A stretch of DNA of 64,000 nt from Simplicispira psychrophila DSM 11588 (GCF_000688255.1 NZ_JHYS01000002.1:326329-390328), one strand, 5' to 3'; numbered from the stretch's first letter, positions 54,210-63,752 are shown. The notes: generated by a model from the letters alone, not told the origin. Numbers and translations are program-made.

Positions 54210-54368
54210 TTAGACGGGTGTCTTGCTGCCGGGCGGCGGCGCGGGCTTTTCGTTCATTTTGCGGTTCATGATGACGGCAGCGCCCACGGTGCCAATGATC
54301 ATCATGAAGATGCCGATGATGCTCATCAGGCCATAGTCGGTAGTGAAAAGGTCGGTCAGCATTTTCAT
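54210..54368 (-). CDS. Small DUF3149 membrane protein
   Basis: A 52-residue peptide on the reverse strand. MKMLTDLFTTDYGLMSIIGI begins like DUF3149 proteins (LLTDLxxTDYGLMS); one membrane helix runs through FMMIIGTVGAAVIM, followed by a basic/Pro-rich tail (NRKMNEKPAPPPGSKTPV). Ribosome site AAGGGAA precedes ATG 54368; a second in-frame ATG is two codons later. Role unknown. Divergent from cynS. Confidence 0.82.
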   Translation of the reverse strand: MKMLTDLFTTDYGLMSIIGIFMMIIGTVGAAVIMNRKMNEKPAPPPGSKTPV

Positions 54369-54542
54369 AAGGTTCCCTTGATTGTTAAAGCCATTGTGCT
54401 AGTAAGGATTCTGAATCCTACCCCATGGAGCGCCTTGACCTACGTCAGCAGTGCAGATCTGTCCGCCCGGGGATGTCCTTTGGATGGTGCGGATCTACAC
54501 TGGCTCGGTGCCGATTCCCTTTGTTTTGACTGAAAGAAGCCC

Positions 54543-54986
54543 ATGAGCCGCATTGCAGTGACTGAGAAAATCATTTCCACCAAAGTCAGCCGGGGGCTGA
54601 AATGGTCGGAGGTGGCCCAGAAAGTGGGTTTGAGCAAGGAGTGGGTAACAGCGGCCTGCCTGGGCCAGATGACGCTGAATGCGGACCAAGCCGCCACCGT
54701 CGGTGATATTTTTGGCCTGACGGTGGACGAGCGCCAGTGGTTGATGGTGGCGCCGTACAGAGGCTCACTGCCCACCAGCGTGCCCAGCGATCCGCTGATC
54801 TACCGTTTTTATGAGTTGATCAGCGTCTATGGCAGCACCTTCAAAGAGCTGATCCATGAAGAGTTTGGCGACGGCATCATGAGCGCCATCGACTTTCGCA
54901 TGGACTTGGCGCGTGAGAGCGATCCCCACGGTGACCGCGTCAACATCACTCTGTCGGGTAAATTCTTGCCCTACAAAACCTATTGA
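54543..54986 (+). CDS. cynS: Cyanate hydratase (cyanase)
   Basis: A 147-residue enzyme that converts cyanate plus bicarbonate to ammonia and CO2. The N-terminal helical domain has GLSKEWVTAACLGQMTL; the C-terminal catalytic domain has LIYRFYELISVYGSTFKELI, with active-site Arg88 and Glu91, and DGIMSAIDFRMDL with Ser114, equivalent to Arg96, Glu99 and Ser122 of E. coli. Full length with terminal FLPYKTY. No cynT carbonic anhydrase or cynR is adjacent. Ribosome site GAAAGAAG. Confidence 0.95.
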   Translation: MSRIAVTEKIISTKVSRGLKWSEVAQKVGLSKEWVTAACLGQMTLNADQAATVGDIFGLTVDERQWLMVAPYRGSLPTSVPSDPLIYRFYELISVYGSTFKELIHEEFGDGIMSAIDFRMDLARESDPHGDRVNITLSGKFLPYKTY

Positions 54987-55038
54987 GTGGCACGACCCTG
55001 GCGTGTAGCGCCAAAGCTGTTTTGAGAGGTGCCATGCC

Positions 55039-55094
55039 ATCAAAATTAATAGCTTGAAGCGCTTGTCACGTAAGGGTTAAAGCCTATTTTGACC
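55039..55094 (+). repeat. Dispersed repeat copy
   Basis: ATCAAAATTAATAGCTTGAA, GCGCTTGTCACGTAAGGG and AAAGCCTATTTTGACC follow the family order. It lies between cynS and the MFS gene. Confidence 0.8.
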
Positions 55095-55114
55095 TTCATA
55101 AATCGGTCCGCAGC

Positions 55115-56386
55115 ATGACGTTATCTTCTTCTGCCGCCGCCAGTGCCGCTGTGCCCTGGCGCCAGGATGCGCGCACGATGGGCCTGATTGGCTTGGCGCA
55201 TGGCTCTTCACATTTTTTTCATTTGCTGCTGCCGCCGTTGTTTCCATGGCTGATCAGTGAGTTTGGCTTCAGTTACTCCGAACTGGGCTTGCTGGTGTCG
55301 GTGTTTTTTGTCATCTCGGGCGTGGGTCAGGCACTGTCGGGCTTCCTGGTTGACCGCGTGGGCGCGCGCCCGATCCTGTTTGGTGCGCTGTTGTGTTTTG
55401 CGGGGGCGGGCATAGTGGCGGGTATGGCGCAGGGCTATGCGGGTCTGCTGGTGGCGTCGGCACTGGCCGGTCTGGGCAATGCACCGTTCCATCCGGTGGA
55501 CTTCACCATCCTCAACAAGCGGCTGTCACCGCAGCGCCTGGGCCATGGTTTTGCGGTGCACGGCATTTCTGGCAATCTGGGCTGGGCGGCATCGCCAGTG
55601 TTCATGACCGGCATCACCACGGTCACCGGTTCGTGGCGCATCGCGTGCGTGTGCGGCGGCCTGCTGGCGCTGCTGGTGCTGGCCATCATGGTCTGGAACC
55701 GCGATGCGCTCGACGACCGCCAGGGTGCCTGGGCGCACCAGGACAAGCCCACAGGTGCTGCGGCGCTGGTACCCGAACACCCCATGGCCTTTTTGCGCCT
55801 GCCCTCGGTGTGGCTGTGCTTTTCGTTCTTTTTCTGGACCACTTGTGCGCTCAGCGCCATCCAGAGTTTTGCCAGCCCGGCGCTGCAAAAAATGTACGGC
55901 CTGCCCCTGTCGCTGACCTCGATGGTGGTGACTGGCTACATGTTGTGCGGTGCCGCTGGCATGGTGGTGGGCGGGTTTCTGGTCGGGCGCGTGGTGCGGC
56001 TGGAGCGGGTGATTTCTCTGTGCCTGCTGGCGTCTGGTGCGCTGCTGGTCGTGGTTGGCTTGGGCCTGCTGCCGGGCATGGGTGCCATGGTGCTGGCGGC
56101 GCTGGCCGGTGTGGGCACTGGGCTCGCCGGGCCGTCGCGCGACATGCTGATCAAGCGCGCGGCACCGCCCGGTGCCACCGGGCGCGTCTATGGCACGGTG
56201 TATTCGGGGCTGGATCTGGGTTTTGCCCTGTCTGCACCGGTGTTTGGTGCGCTGTTGGACCAAGGCTTGGTGTCAGGCATTTTTTACGGCTCGGCGGCGG
56301 CGCTGGTGCTGGGCGTGGTGTCGGCTACCTGGGTGGGCGCCGGGATTGCAGCGCGCAGTTCGCGCGTGGTACCGGCACCCGGTTAA
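55115..56386 (+). CDS. MFS transporter (FSR/YnfM-like)
   Basis: A 423-residue major-facilitator permease with 12 helices: IGLAHGSSHFFHLLLPPLFP, GLLVSVFFVISGVGQALSGF, GNAPFHPVDFTILNKRLSPQ and HGFAVHGISGNLGWAASPVF match the fosmidomycin-resistance-type branch. The cytoplasmic loop between the halves is hydrophilic (DALDDRQGAWAHQDKP). Downstream of cynS on the same strand, but a repeat separates them, so a cyanate role is only a guess. Confidence 0.86.
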   Translation: MTLSSSAAASAAVPWRQDARTMGLIGLAHGSSHFFHLLLPPLFPWLISEFGFSYSELGLLVSVFFVISGVGQALSGFLVDRVGARPILFGALLCFAGAGIVAGMAQGYAGLLVASALAGLGNAPFHPVDFTILNKRLSPQRLGHGFAVHGISGNLGWAASPVFMTGITTVTGSWRIACVCGGLLALLVLAIMVWNRDALDDRQGAWAHQDKPTGAAALVPEHPMAFLRLPSVWLCFSFFFWTTCALSAIQSFASPALQKMYGLPLSLTSMVVTGYMLCGAAGMVVGGFLVGRVVRLERVISLCLLASGALLVVVGLGLLPGMGAMVLAALAGVGTGLAGPSRDMLIKRAAPPGATGRVYGTVYSGLDLGFALSAPVFGALLDQGLVSGIFYGSAAALVLGVVSATWVGAGIAARSSRVVPAPG

Positions 56387-56462
56387 CCATCCGTTTCTGG
56401 GTGCAAGACGCTAGCAAGCACCATCGTCTAGGGTGCCTTATTTACCGTAGCCTGAGCCTTGC

Positions 56463-57635
56463 ATGACCGCTGACGTCCCCACGCTGTTGTTGATGATTAT
56501 TGTGTCCTCGGTGGTGGTGGCAGGGGCTTTGCTGGTGCTCAACGGCAACCAGCGCCGCGATGGCTTGCAGTATTGGGCTGGCGCCTTGCTACTTACTGCA
56601 GTGGGCTATGGGCTGATGTTGCTGCGTGGGCGGATTTCTGATCTGCTGTCGATCGTGCTGGCCAATGCACTGCTGTCGGCTGCCGTGGCCGGCTTTCTGG
56701 TGGCGGTGCGCTGTTTTCATGGCTTGCCGTTGCGGCGGACGGGCGCACTGGCGCCGGTGCTGGTGGTGGCGGCACTGATGTTTGTTTTTCAAGGCGACTT
56801 CGTTGCCCGCCTGGTGATCAGCAGCTTCAGCCTGGCTTTGCAGGTCGGGTGGGTGTTGTGGGTGCTGCGGCGCAACCGGTTGCAATATGAGGCGGGAGGG
56901 GGCCGTGGAGCGCTGCTGCTGGCGGGCGGGTTGGCGTTGATAGGCCTCACCGTACTGGTGCGCGGCAACTCGGCACTTTTTTCATCGCTCAACCTCGCCA
57001 CCATCCTGCAAGGCAATCTGGTGCAGACGCTGACCTTCATGGTCACTTTCATCGCCACGCTGGTGACCTCATTTGGCTTCGTCTTCATGGTCAAGGAGCG
57101 CGCGGATGACGCCAACGTGCGTCTGGCGGCGCAAGACGCTCTGACCGGTGTGGCCAACCGCCGCGCGCTGATGCTGGCACTGGAGCGCGAATTGGCACGC
57201 GCCGTACGTCAGCGCACACCGCTGGCGCTGCTGATGCTGGATATCGACCACTTCAAACAGGTCAATGACCACTACGGTCACTTGGCCGGCGATCAAGTGC
57301 TGCGCCACACGGTGCAGGTGGTAGGACAGCATCTGCGCACCCAAGACCTGCTGGGGCGCTATGGCGGTGAAGAATTTTTGGTGCTGCTGCCGGGCACCGA
57401 CCTGCAAGGCGCGCAGCGACTGGGCCAGCAGCTGTGCCAAGCAGTGCAAAACGCGCCCTGCGACTGGCGCGGCCAGCCGATTGCAGTGACGGTGAGCGTG
57501 GGTATTTCTGTCTGCGCAGTGGGCGACCAGCCCGACTGGGAGACACTGCTGCTGGCCGCCGACAAAGCCCTGTACCGCGCCAAAGACAATGGCCGAAACC
57601 GGGTGGAAGTGGCTTTGTTGTCTCGTGGAGACTAG
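56463..57635 (+). CDS. Membrane diguanylate cyclase (GGDEF domain)
   Basis: A 390-residue protein. Six or seven membrane helices fill residues ~5-205 (LLLMIIVSSVVVAGALLVLN; LTVLVRGNSALFSSLNLATI). The GGDEF domain spans ~220-385: AQDALTGVANRRALMLALER, LLMLDIDHFKQVNDHYGHLA and the active loop RYGGEEFLVLLPGTDL (GGEEF, catalytically competent). It would make c-di-GMP from two GTP in response to a membrane signal. No inhibitory RxxD site directly before GGEEF is seen. Convergent with the response-regulator gene 3 bp away. Confidence 0.92.
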   Translation: MTADVPTLLLMIIVSSVVVAGALLVLNGNQRRDGLQYWAGALLLTAVGYGLMLLRGRISDLLSIVLANALLSAAVAGFLVAVRCFHGLPLRRTGALAPVLVVAALMFVFQGDFVARLVISSFSLALQVGWVLWVLRRNRLQYEAGGGRGALLLAGGLALIGLTVLVRGNSALFSSLNLATILQGNLVQTLTFMVTFIATLVTSFGFVFMVKERADDANVRLAAQDALTGVANRRALMLALERELARAVRQRTPLALLMLDIDHFKQVNDHYGHLAGDQVLRHTVQVVGQHLRTQDLLGRYGGEEFLVLLPGTDLQGAQRLGQQLCQAVQNAPCDWRGQPIAVTVSVGISVCAVGDQPDWETLLLAADKALYRAKDNGRNRVEVALLSRGD

Positions 57636-57638
57636 ATT

Positions 57639-58334
57639 TCAGCGCACCTCGATGTCGCACTGGAGCGCATAACCAAAGCCGCGCAAAGTCACGATGGTGT
57701 TTTCTATGGCGCTGCAATGGCTCAGTTTTTTGCGCAAGGCGCTAATGCGCATCTCCAGACTGGCCTGTGTCAGGCCTTTTTCTTTGCTATCGACCAATTG
57801 CATCGCCTGCCAGCGCTCTAGTTTGTGGCCCGCAGCGCGGCAAAAGGCGACCAGTAATTGACTCTCGCCCCGCGTCAATGCGGCTTCACCCTCGGGGCCT
57901 GACAGGGTTGATGACTGGCTGTGGAGCGCCAAAACTGTTTTGGACTGTGCAGGGTTGGATTTCAAGCGGAAGGCCAAGCTGTGGATACAGGCCAACAGCT
58001 CTGCTTGTTCTACCGGCTTGATCAGGTAGTTGTCGGCACCGCAGTCATAACCGTTCAAACGGTCGCGCAACTGCCCGCGCGCCGTCATCAACACAATGCC
58101 GGCCAAGGGCTGGCTTTTGCGAATGCGCTGGGTCAGGGTAAAGCCGTTTTCACCCGGCAAATTGACATCGACCAAGTACAGGTCAGGCACATCGCGCATG
58201 GGGGTTTCGTCCACTTCTTCGGCGCTGGCCACGCCGGTGGTGTGGTGGCCGTTGTCATTTAAAAACTCCAACGTAGCTTCACGCAAGCTGTCGTTGTCTT
58301 CAATGACCAGAATGTGCAGTGGTGGTGGATGCAT
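57639..58334 (-). CDS. OmpR-family response regulator
   Basis: A 231-residue DNA-binding response regulator. The receiver domain has acidic pocket EDNDSLREA, the phospho-acceptor Asp in DLYLVDVNLPGENG near 55, Thr in IVLMTARGQLRD and Lys in NYLIKPVEQAEL. The winged helix covers GESQLLVAFCRAAGHKLERW, EMRISALRKKLSH and IVTLRGFGYAL. ATG 58334 is used (MHPPPLHILVIEDND). It follows the interrupted sensor-kinase gene by 57 bp and should be its partner, so it may now lack its natural kinase. Confidence 0.9.
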   Translation of the reverse strand: MHPPPLHILVIEDNDSLREATLEFLNDNGHHTTGVASAEEVDETPMRDVPDLYLVDVNLPGENGFTLTQRIRKSQPLAGIVLMTARGQLRDRLNGYDCGADNYLIKPVEQAELLACIHSLAFRLKSNPAQSKTVLALHSQSSTLSGPEGEAALTRGESQLLVAFCRAAGHKLERWQAMQLVDSKEKGLTQASLEMRISALRKKLSHCSAIENTIVTLRGFGYALQCDIEVR

Positions 58335-58391
58335 AGTGCAAGCGATAGTAGCGAGCGCCAATACGCCAAGCCAAATTAAACCAAAGAGCAC

Positions 58392-60359
58392 TCACTGCGT
58401 GAGAGGTAACGGCAGAGACACCGGCAGCGGCAAAGTCAGCACAAAGCGCACCACTGTGGCATCGGGCTGGTAGGCAATTTTCCCGCCCAAAGCCTGCGCC
58501 AAATTTTTGACCAAGTACAAACCCAGACCGGTGCCAGATTGGCGCTGCGCCTGGGGTGAGCGGTAGTATTTGTCAAACACATGGTGCGCGTCGGGCCAGC
58601 CTGCACGGCCTGGCAGGTTGCTCAGTTCCAACCGCACCATCGGCTTTGCGTGCGGCGCATCGCCTCTCTCGATGACCGAGCACTGCAACTCAATCGGCGT
58701 TTCGGCGGCCGAGTATTTGCAGGCGTTCTCCAGCAGGTTGCTCAGTACCAAGAACAGCAGTTGCGGATCGGTCTGCAGCGGCACAGACGCCAGCGGCTGC
58801 CAACGCACTTGCGCCGGTTGCGGGCAGGACGAGACGGCGTCTTGCACGATGCCCGCCAAGTCACACATTTGCAGGTGCGGGGCCAATTGGCCGTCGCCCA
58901 GTTGCAAGGTTTGCAGGCAACGCTCAATCACCCCATCCATATCGCGCATGGCTTTGCGCATGGCGATGCCACCTTTTGCGGTGCTGTCGAGGCGCAGGTG
59001 CATGGTGGCCAGTGGGGTTTTGATCTCGTGGGCCAGCATGGCCATCAGCTTTTCTTGCTCTTCGCGCATATGGCGTTCGTGGGCCATTTGCAAGGTGGTT
59101 TTTTCTAGCGACAACAGCGCTTGTTGTCGCTGCTGTCCCCCTATAAACGCACGGTATTGCAGCATCAGCATCAGCAGCACGCTGCTGACCAAAGTTTGCA
59201 GTTGGCTGATGTAGAGGGTCCATTCGGTCGGCGGCAACCACCCCAGCCCGGTGGTGGCGGCAATCACCATGATGATCAGAAATGCCACATAAAACATCAC
59301 CAGCATGCGCCGCGATAGTGCAGGAGCCGTAGCACTGTCGGCCCCTGCCCAAGCGCGCCCCGTGGCAGCGCACACCAAGCACACCGGGGGTGCCAGCAAA
59401 ATGCTCAAAAGGTTGTTTTGCAAAGCCCACATCACATGGCCCAGCGCCAGTAATACCAGGTTCAATCCTGCGAGCGCCATCATGCTCAGCAACAGCCCCA
59501 TGGCCCAGCGCGGCGGCTGAAACTCGCGCAGAAAGCGCCAGTGAAACAGCAAGCCACCCAACACCACCACCACGGAAAACACACTGCCCAGCAGATTGAG
59601 GCTCTGCGCGCTCCAGGCCAAAGGCCAAAACACCCGCAAGATGCCCGAGGTGCTCAGGCCAAACAAGCCCGCCGTCAGCTGCATCAGCGCAAAAGCGCCC
59701 ATGACGCCAGTCACGCCTTCGCGGAGCAACAGGCTGTTGGTGACCCCCCACCCCATTAGCAACACCACCACCCCGATATACAGGCTGACGAGCAGGTTTT
59801 GCCGCAAAGTCAATGTGTCCAACTCGCTGTGGTCCACGGCGGCGACGTGGATTTGGCGCGTGCTGGTCGAGGTTAAGCGCAGCCAAATATCGCGCGGCGC
59901 ATCGCCCCGGGCAATCGGCATCAAAAAATCGGCCCCTTGCATCACATCCAGTCGGGGGTGGTACCGATCACCCACGGCACCCACCCGCCCGCCCGGCACC
60001 AGCGGGTCAAACACCACCACCTCATCAATGTAGGCCGGTCGGATGCGCAGCACCAACCCATCGGGCGCGGTGGTGGGCGCACGGTCTGCGCGCGGGTCAA
60101 TGCGCAGGCGCAGCCACACCACGCCCGTGCCGTAACCCCGGCTCAGGGTTTCATCAAACGGTTGCGTGGGTTGTTGCTGCACATCGGGTCATTGCAGCTG
60201 TCCGGTGGCGTCTTCGAGCCAACTGCGCTCGGTGATGTGGTCGCGGGCGTGGGCTGCTGGCAGTGCGCACAGGCAGCACCACAGCAAGGCCCATGCCCAA
60301 CAGGGCCAGTGCAGCAAGGAGCGAAATGGGGAGGGGAAAAACACAGTGGGCGCTGTCAT
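58392..60359 (-). pseudogene. 7TMR-DISM sensor histidine kinase interrupted by an in-frame TGA at codon 57
   Basis: The frame from ATG 60359 begins with a signal peptide (WALLWCCLCALPAAHA) and the start of the sensor (RDHITERSWLEDATGQLQ), then TGA at 60191-60189, then continues in the same frame (PDVQQQPTQPFDETLSRGYG) with the rest of the 7TMR-DISM periplasmic domain, seven helices (about 190-400) and a histidine kinase: H-box MLAHEIKTPLATMHLR, N-box LSNLLENACKYSA, G-boxes SGTGLGLYLVKNLA. One change, TGG to TGA, explains it (Trp in a QWPD context). The frame downstream of TGA could restart at GTG 60182, but that product would lack the signal peptide. Confidence 0.88.
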
Positions 60360-60414
60360 GCGGGCCATTCTAGGGAGCGGGGCCTTTTTTGAAGGCGTGC
60401 ACGGCTAGTTTTTG

Positions 60415-60470
60415 ATGAAATCAGCCTCTAGACCTTGCAAATCAAGCGCTAGTAGCTACAAAATTGCTAG
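60415..60470 (-). repeat. Dispersed repeat copy overlapping the 3' end of the first AAA-ATPase gene
   Basis: Reverse strand: AATTTTGTAGCTACTAGCGC, TTGATTTGCAAGG and TAGAGGCTGATTT follow family order. The TAG of GTAGCTAC is the stop codon of the adjoining gene. Confidence 0.7.
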
Positions 60471-62039
60471 CGTTTCTGCCCCAAACCCCACAATGTTGCG
60501 GCTCGCTTTGCTGAACTCTACGCCCACCAGGTGAATCGGCTGGTTCAAGGCGCGGTACTTGTCGGCGTAACCCTTGTCTTTGAGCTGCTGCAGCGCACTG
60601 CCGCTGGGGTTGGTCTCCACCACCTTGAACTCGAACAAGAACACTTGGCCGGCAAACAACACCGTCATGTCGATACGGCCCACGTTGGTGGGGTCTTCCA
60701 AGCGAATCTCGACCCCTACGGCGGCAAAGTAGCTGTAAAAAATGCTGGCGTAGTAACCCTCGTAGCCGGCCATTTCGTTTTTGCGATACCAGTCGTTGGC
60801 GATGCTGGCGTAAAACGCATGGAACAAAGTTTTAAGACCGGCAAAGTCTTGCGCGCGCAGCAAATCGTACAACTGGGTGATTTGTGGCCCCGGCAGGCTC
60901 AGGCTGCCCGTCAGGCTTTGCAGCAAGCTGGTGTTCAGGGCCGATTGCACTTCCAAATTGGGGTATTTGAGGGTCAGCTGCATTCGCCCCGGCATCTCGC
61001 GCACCGTATCTACCGTCAAATAGCCGGCTTGGAACATCAATGCTTCCGTCGGAATGTTGTCCACATCAAAGGTGGACAGCAGCGTATCCGAGGCCACGAT
61101 GCGGCTGAGGTCGGGCGTAAACACTTGGCGCTGTTGCAGCAGCTTGATTAAAAAGGTGGGCGTGCCGGTCTCAAACCAGTGCGGGCGGATTTTGCGGGTG
61201 TCAAACAACAGCAGCAAGCCAAACGGGTTGTAGACCGAGGTGCCCAGCCAGTTGTAGCCGTTGTACCAGTCGCGTATCAGCTCCCGGTCTAGCCCCGGCA
61301 ACTCGGGGGCAAACACCGTGTCCACGTCGGCATCGGTGTAGCCGCAAATAGCGCTGTAGCGCTCGTCCAGCGTGATGTCTTTGAGGTTGTTCAGCCCTGA
61401 GAACAAACTGACCTTGCTGAATTTAGAGACCCCGGTCAAGAAAGCAAAGCGTATGTGGGCGTCGCTGTCTTTGATGACGCTGTAAAAGTCTTTCAACCCT
61501 TCGCGCACTTCCAAAGCCACCTCGGTTTTGTCGATATTGTCCAAAATGGGTTTGTCGTACTCATCGACCAGCACCACCACGCGTTGGCCGGTGTGGGCTG
61601 CAATGCGCTCTATCAAATGGAGGAAACGGCTGCGCAAGTCAACAAATGCAGCGGGCAGCTCCCAGCGTGCCTCATGGTGGCTCAGTTGTTGGTGCAGCAC
61701 TTGGTCCAGCGATTGGCGTGCGGCAATCACACCCGCCCCAAAGCTGATGCGAATCACCGGAAACTTCGTGCCCCAGTCCCACAGCGGCTCCGCCGCCAGC
61801 CCAGTAAACAGCGTCCGGTTGCCTTCAAACAGCTCCTTCAACGTATCCAAAAACAGGCTTTTGCCAAAGCGCCGGGGGCGGCTTAAAAAGTAGGCCTTGC
61901 CGGTTTGTACCAAGTCCACCGCCATGCCCGTCTTGTCCACGTAGTAGCAATTGTCCTCACGGATTTCGCTAAAGGTTTGGATGCCAATCGGCAGCTTTTT
62001 GCGTGCCAGTGCGGCTGGTTGGGGGGCGATGGGGGTCAT
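60456..62039 (-). CDS. AAA-ATPase-like / PD-(D/E)XK family protein (copy 1)
   Basis: A 527-residue protein. The N-terminal AAA-ATPase_like domain (PF09820 type) shows LPIGIQTFSEIREDNCYYVD, Walker A RPRRFGKSLFLDTLKELF near 55-70 and Walker B VVVLVDEYDKPIL near 165; the C-terminal PDDEXK_9 nuclease-like domain shows GRIDMTVLFAGQVFLFEFKV with an Asp and Glu-x-Lys of the nuclease fold. Such proteins are common, present in multiple copies, and of unknown function. The last residues (LAIL then TAG) come from a dispersed repeat. It has a downstream near-paralogue in tandem. ATG 62039 is preceded by TAGAAT six nt away, hinting at leaderless expression. Confidence 0.86.
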   Translation of the reverse strand: MTPIAPQPAALARKKLPIGIQTFSEIREDNCYYVDKTGMAVDLVQTGKAYFLSRPRRFGKSLFLDTLKELFEGNRTLFTGLAAEPLWDWGTKFPVIRISFGAGVIAARQSLDQVLHQQLSHHEARWELPAAFVDLRSRFLHLIERIAAHTGQRVVVLVDEYDKPILDNIDKTEVALEVREGLKDFYSVIKDSDAHIRFAFLTGVSKFSKVSLFSGLNNLKDITLDERYSAICGYTDADVDTVFAPELPGLDRELIRDWYNGYNWLGTSVYNPFGLLLLFDTRKIRPHWFETGTPTFLIKLLQQRQVFTPDLSRIVASDTLLSTFDVDNIPTEALMFQAGYLTVDTVREMPGRMQLTLKYPNLEVQSALNTSLLQSLTGSLSLPGPQITQLYDLLRAQDFAGLKTLFHAFYASIANDWYRKNEMAGYEGYYASIFYSYFAAVGVEIRLEDPTNVGRIDMTVLFAGQVFLFEFKVVETNPSGSALQQLKDKGYADKYRALNQPIHLVGVEFSKASRNIVGFGAETLAIL

Positions 62040-62105
62040 GCGGGCATTCTAGGAGCGTGCCCTCCACACACGTGCGTTCACGCTGGGCCGGGGCGTGCAA
62101 ATAAT

Positions 62106-62164
62106 GGTCAAAACGGCCTCTAGCCGTTTAAACACGTGCGCTAGCAGCTACAAAATTGCTAGCG
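62106..62164 (-). repeat. Dispersed repeat copy overlapping the 3' end of the second AAA-ATPase gene
   Basis: Reverse strand: AATTTTGTAGCTGCTAGCGC, ACGTGTTTAAACGG and TAGAGGCCGTTTTGACC. It has the same relationship to the stop codon as the copy at 60415-60470, so it was probably duplicated with the gene. Confidence 0.75.
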
Positions 62165-63734
62165 TTTCTGCCCCAAACCCGACAATGTTACGGCTCGCTT
62201 TGCTGAACTCCACGCCCACCAGGTGAATTGGCTGGTTCAAAGCGCGGTACTTGTCGGCGTAACCCTTGTCTTTGATTTGCTGCAACGCACTGCCGTTGGA
62301 GTTCGCCTCCACCACCTTGAACTCGAACACAAACACCTGAGCAGCAAACAGCACCGCCATGTCAATGCGGCCTTTGTTGGTGCTGTCTTCCAGCCGAATG
62401 TCTAGGCCCAGCGCGGCAAAGTAGCTGTAGAACACGCTGGCATAAAACCCCTCGTACTGGTCAATCGGGTTGCGGGCGTACCACTGGTGCGGAATGCTGG
62501 CAAAAAAAGCCTCAAACAGCGCCTTGAGGCCCGGCAGGTTGCCCGCCTTGAGCAGGTCAATCAGCCGCAGGCGCACCTCAAACGACGTGCGCTCGGGCGC
62601 GCCCAGGCCGCCCAGCAAGGCCGCGTTCAAGCTGGCCTCTACCTCCCGGTTGGGGTAGCCCAGCGTGTACACCCATTGGCCTGGAATGGGCTGGGTGCGC
62701 TCTAGCACCGTTAAATACCCGGCCTGAAACAGCAACGCCTCGGGCTCGATGCAGTCCACATCAAATGCCGACAACAGCGCCATGCTGCTTTGCAGCCGTG
62801 CCAAGTCGGGGGTAAAAAACTGCCGTTCGGCCAGCAGCTTGACCAAAAACGTGGGTGTGCCGGTTTCAAACCAATAGGGCCGAAACTCGCGGCTGCGAAA
62901 CAGCAGCAGCACATCAAACGGGTTGTAAACCGACGTGCCCAGCCAGTTGTAGCCGTTGTACCAATCGCGAATTTGCTGGCGGTCAAGGCCGGGCAGCTCG
63001 GGCGCAAACACCGTGTCTACGTCGGCATCGGTGTAGCCGCACAGGGCGCTGTAGCGCTCGTCCAGTGTGATGTCGGTCAGGTTGTTTAGGCCCGAGAACA
63101 GGCTGACCTTGCTGAACTTGCTCACCCCCGTGAGGAAGGCAAAGCGGATGTGCGCATCGCTGTCTTTGATGACGCTGTACAGGTCTTTGAGCCCCTCGCG
63201 CACCTCCAAGGCCACGGCGCGGTGGTCGATGTTGTCCAGAATCGGTTTGTCGTACTCATCGACCAGCACCACCACACGCTGGCCGGTGTGGGCATGCAGG
63301 CGCTCAATCAGGTCCAAAAACCGGCTGCGCGCATCGGGAAACGCCGCCGGCAGCGCCCAGCGGGTTTCGTGGTGGCTCAGTTGCTGGTGCAGCACTTGGT
63401 CCAACCCGTGGCGCGAGGCGATGACGCCCGCGCCAAAGCTGATGCGAATCACCGGGTGCTGGGTGCCCCAGTCCCACAGCGGCTCGGCGGCCAGCCCGGT
63501 AAACAGCGCCCGGTTGCCCTCAAACAGCTCCTTCAACGTATCCAAAAACAGGCTTTTGCCAAAGCGCCGGGGGCGGCTGAGAAAGTAGGCCTTGCCGGTT
63601 TGCACCAAGTCCACCGCCATGCCGGTCTTGTCCACGTAGTAGCAGTCGTCTTCGCGGATTTCGCGGAAAGTTTGGATGCCAATCGGCAGCTTTTTACGTG
63701 CCAATGCGGCTGGCTGGGGGGCGGTGGGGGTCAT
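62148..63734 (-). CDS. AAA-ATPase-like / PD-(D/E)XK family protein (copy 2)
   Basis: A 528-residue paralogue of copy 1. The N-terminal ~300 residues are nearly the same (LPIGIQTFREIREDDCYYVD; RPRRFGKSLFLDTL; VVVLVDEYDKPILDNIDHRA) and the C-terminal ~60 residues differ by only a few positions, while residues ~310-440 have diverged clearly, for example LAERQFFTPDLARLQSSMAL against LLQQRQVFTPDLSRIVASDT. The shared 5' flank (TAGAATGCCCGCATGACC) and shared 3' repeat mark a tandem duplication. An IS3-type element begins 18 bp upstream of the start codon. Confidence 0.86.
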   Translation of the reverse strand: MTPTAPQPAALARKKLPIGIQTFREIREDDCYYVDKTGMAVDLVQTGKAYFLSRPRRFGKSLFLDTLKELFEGNRALFTGLAAEPLWDWGTQHPVIRISFGAGVIASRHGLDQVLHQQLSHHETRWALPAAFPDARSRFLDLIERLHAHTGQRVVVLVDEYDKPILDNIDHRAVALEVREGLKDLYSVIKDSDAHIRFAFLTGVSKFSKVSLFSGLNNLTDITLDERYSALCGYTDADVDTVFAPELPGLDRQQIRDWYNGYNWLGTSVYNPFDVLLLFRSREFRPYWFETGTPTFLVKLLAERQFFTPDLARLQSSMALLSAFDVDCIEPEALLFQAGYLTVLERTQPIPGQWVYTLGYPNREVEASLNAALLGGLGAPERTSFEVRLRLIDLLKAGNLPGLKALFEAFFASIPHQWYARNPIDQYEGFYASVFYSYFAALGLDIRLEDSTNKGRIDMAVLFAAQVFVFEFKVVEANSNGSALQQIKDKGYADKYRALNQPIHLVGVEFSKASRNIVGFGAETLAIL

Positions 63735-63752
63735 GCGGGCATTCTAGGAGTG

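Noticed and set aside
54435..54448. FNR/Anr-like TTGACCTACGTCAG upstream of cynS
   Set aside because: Only a partial match to TTGAT-N4-ATCAA; no independent support for oxygen control.
60189..60191. Selenocysteine readthrough at the TGA in the sensor kinase
   Set aside because: No selenoprotein family match and no hairpin recognised after it; the position fits an ordinary Trp codon changed to stop.
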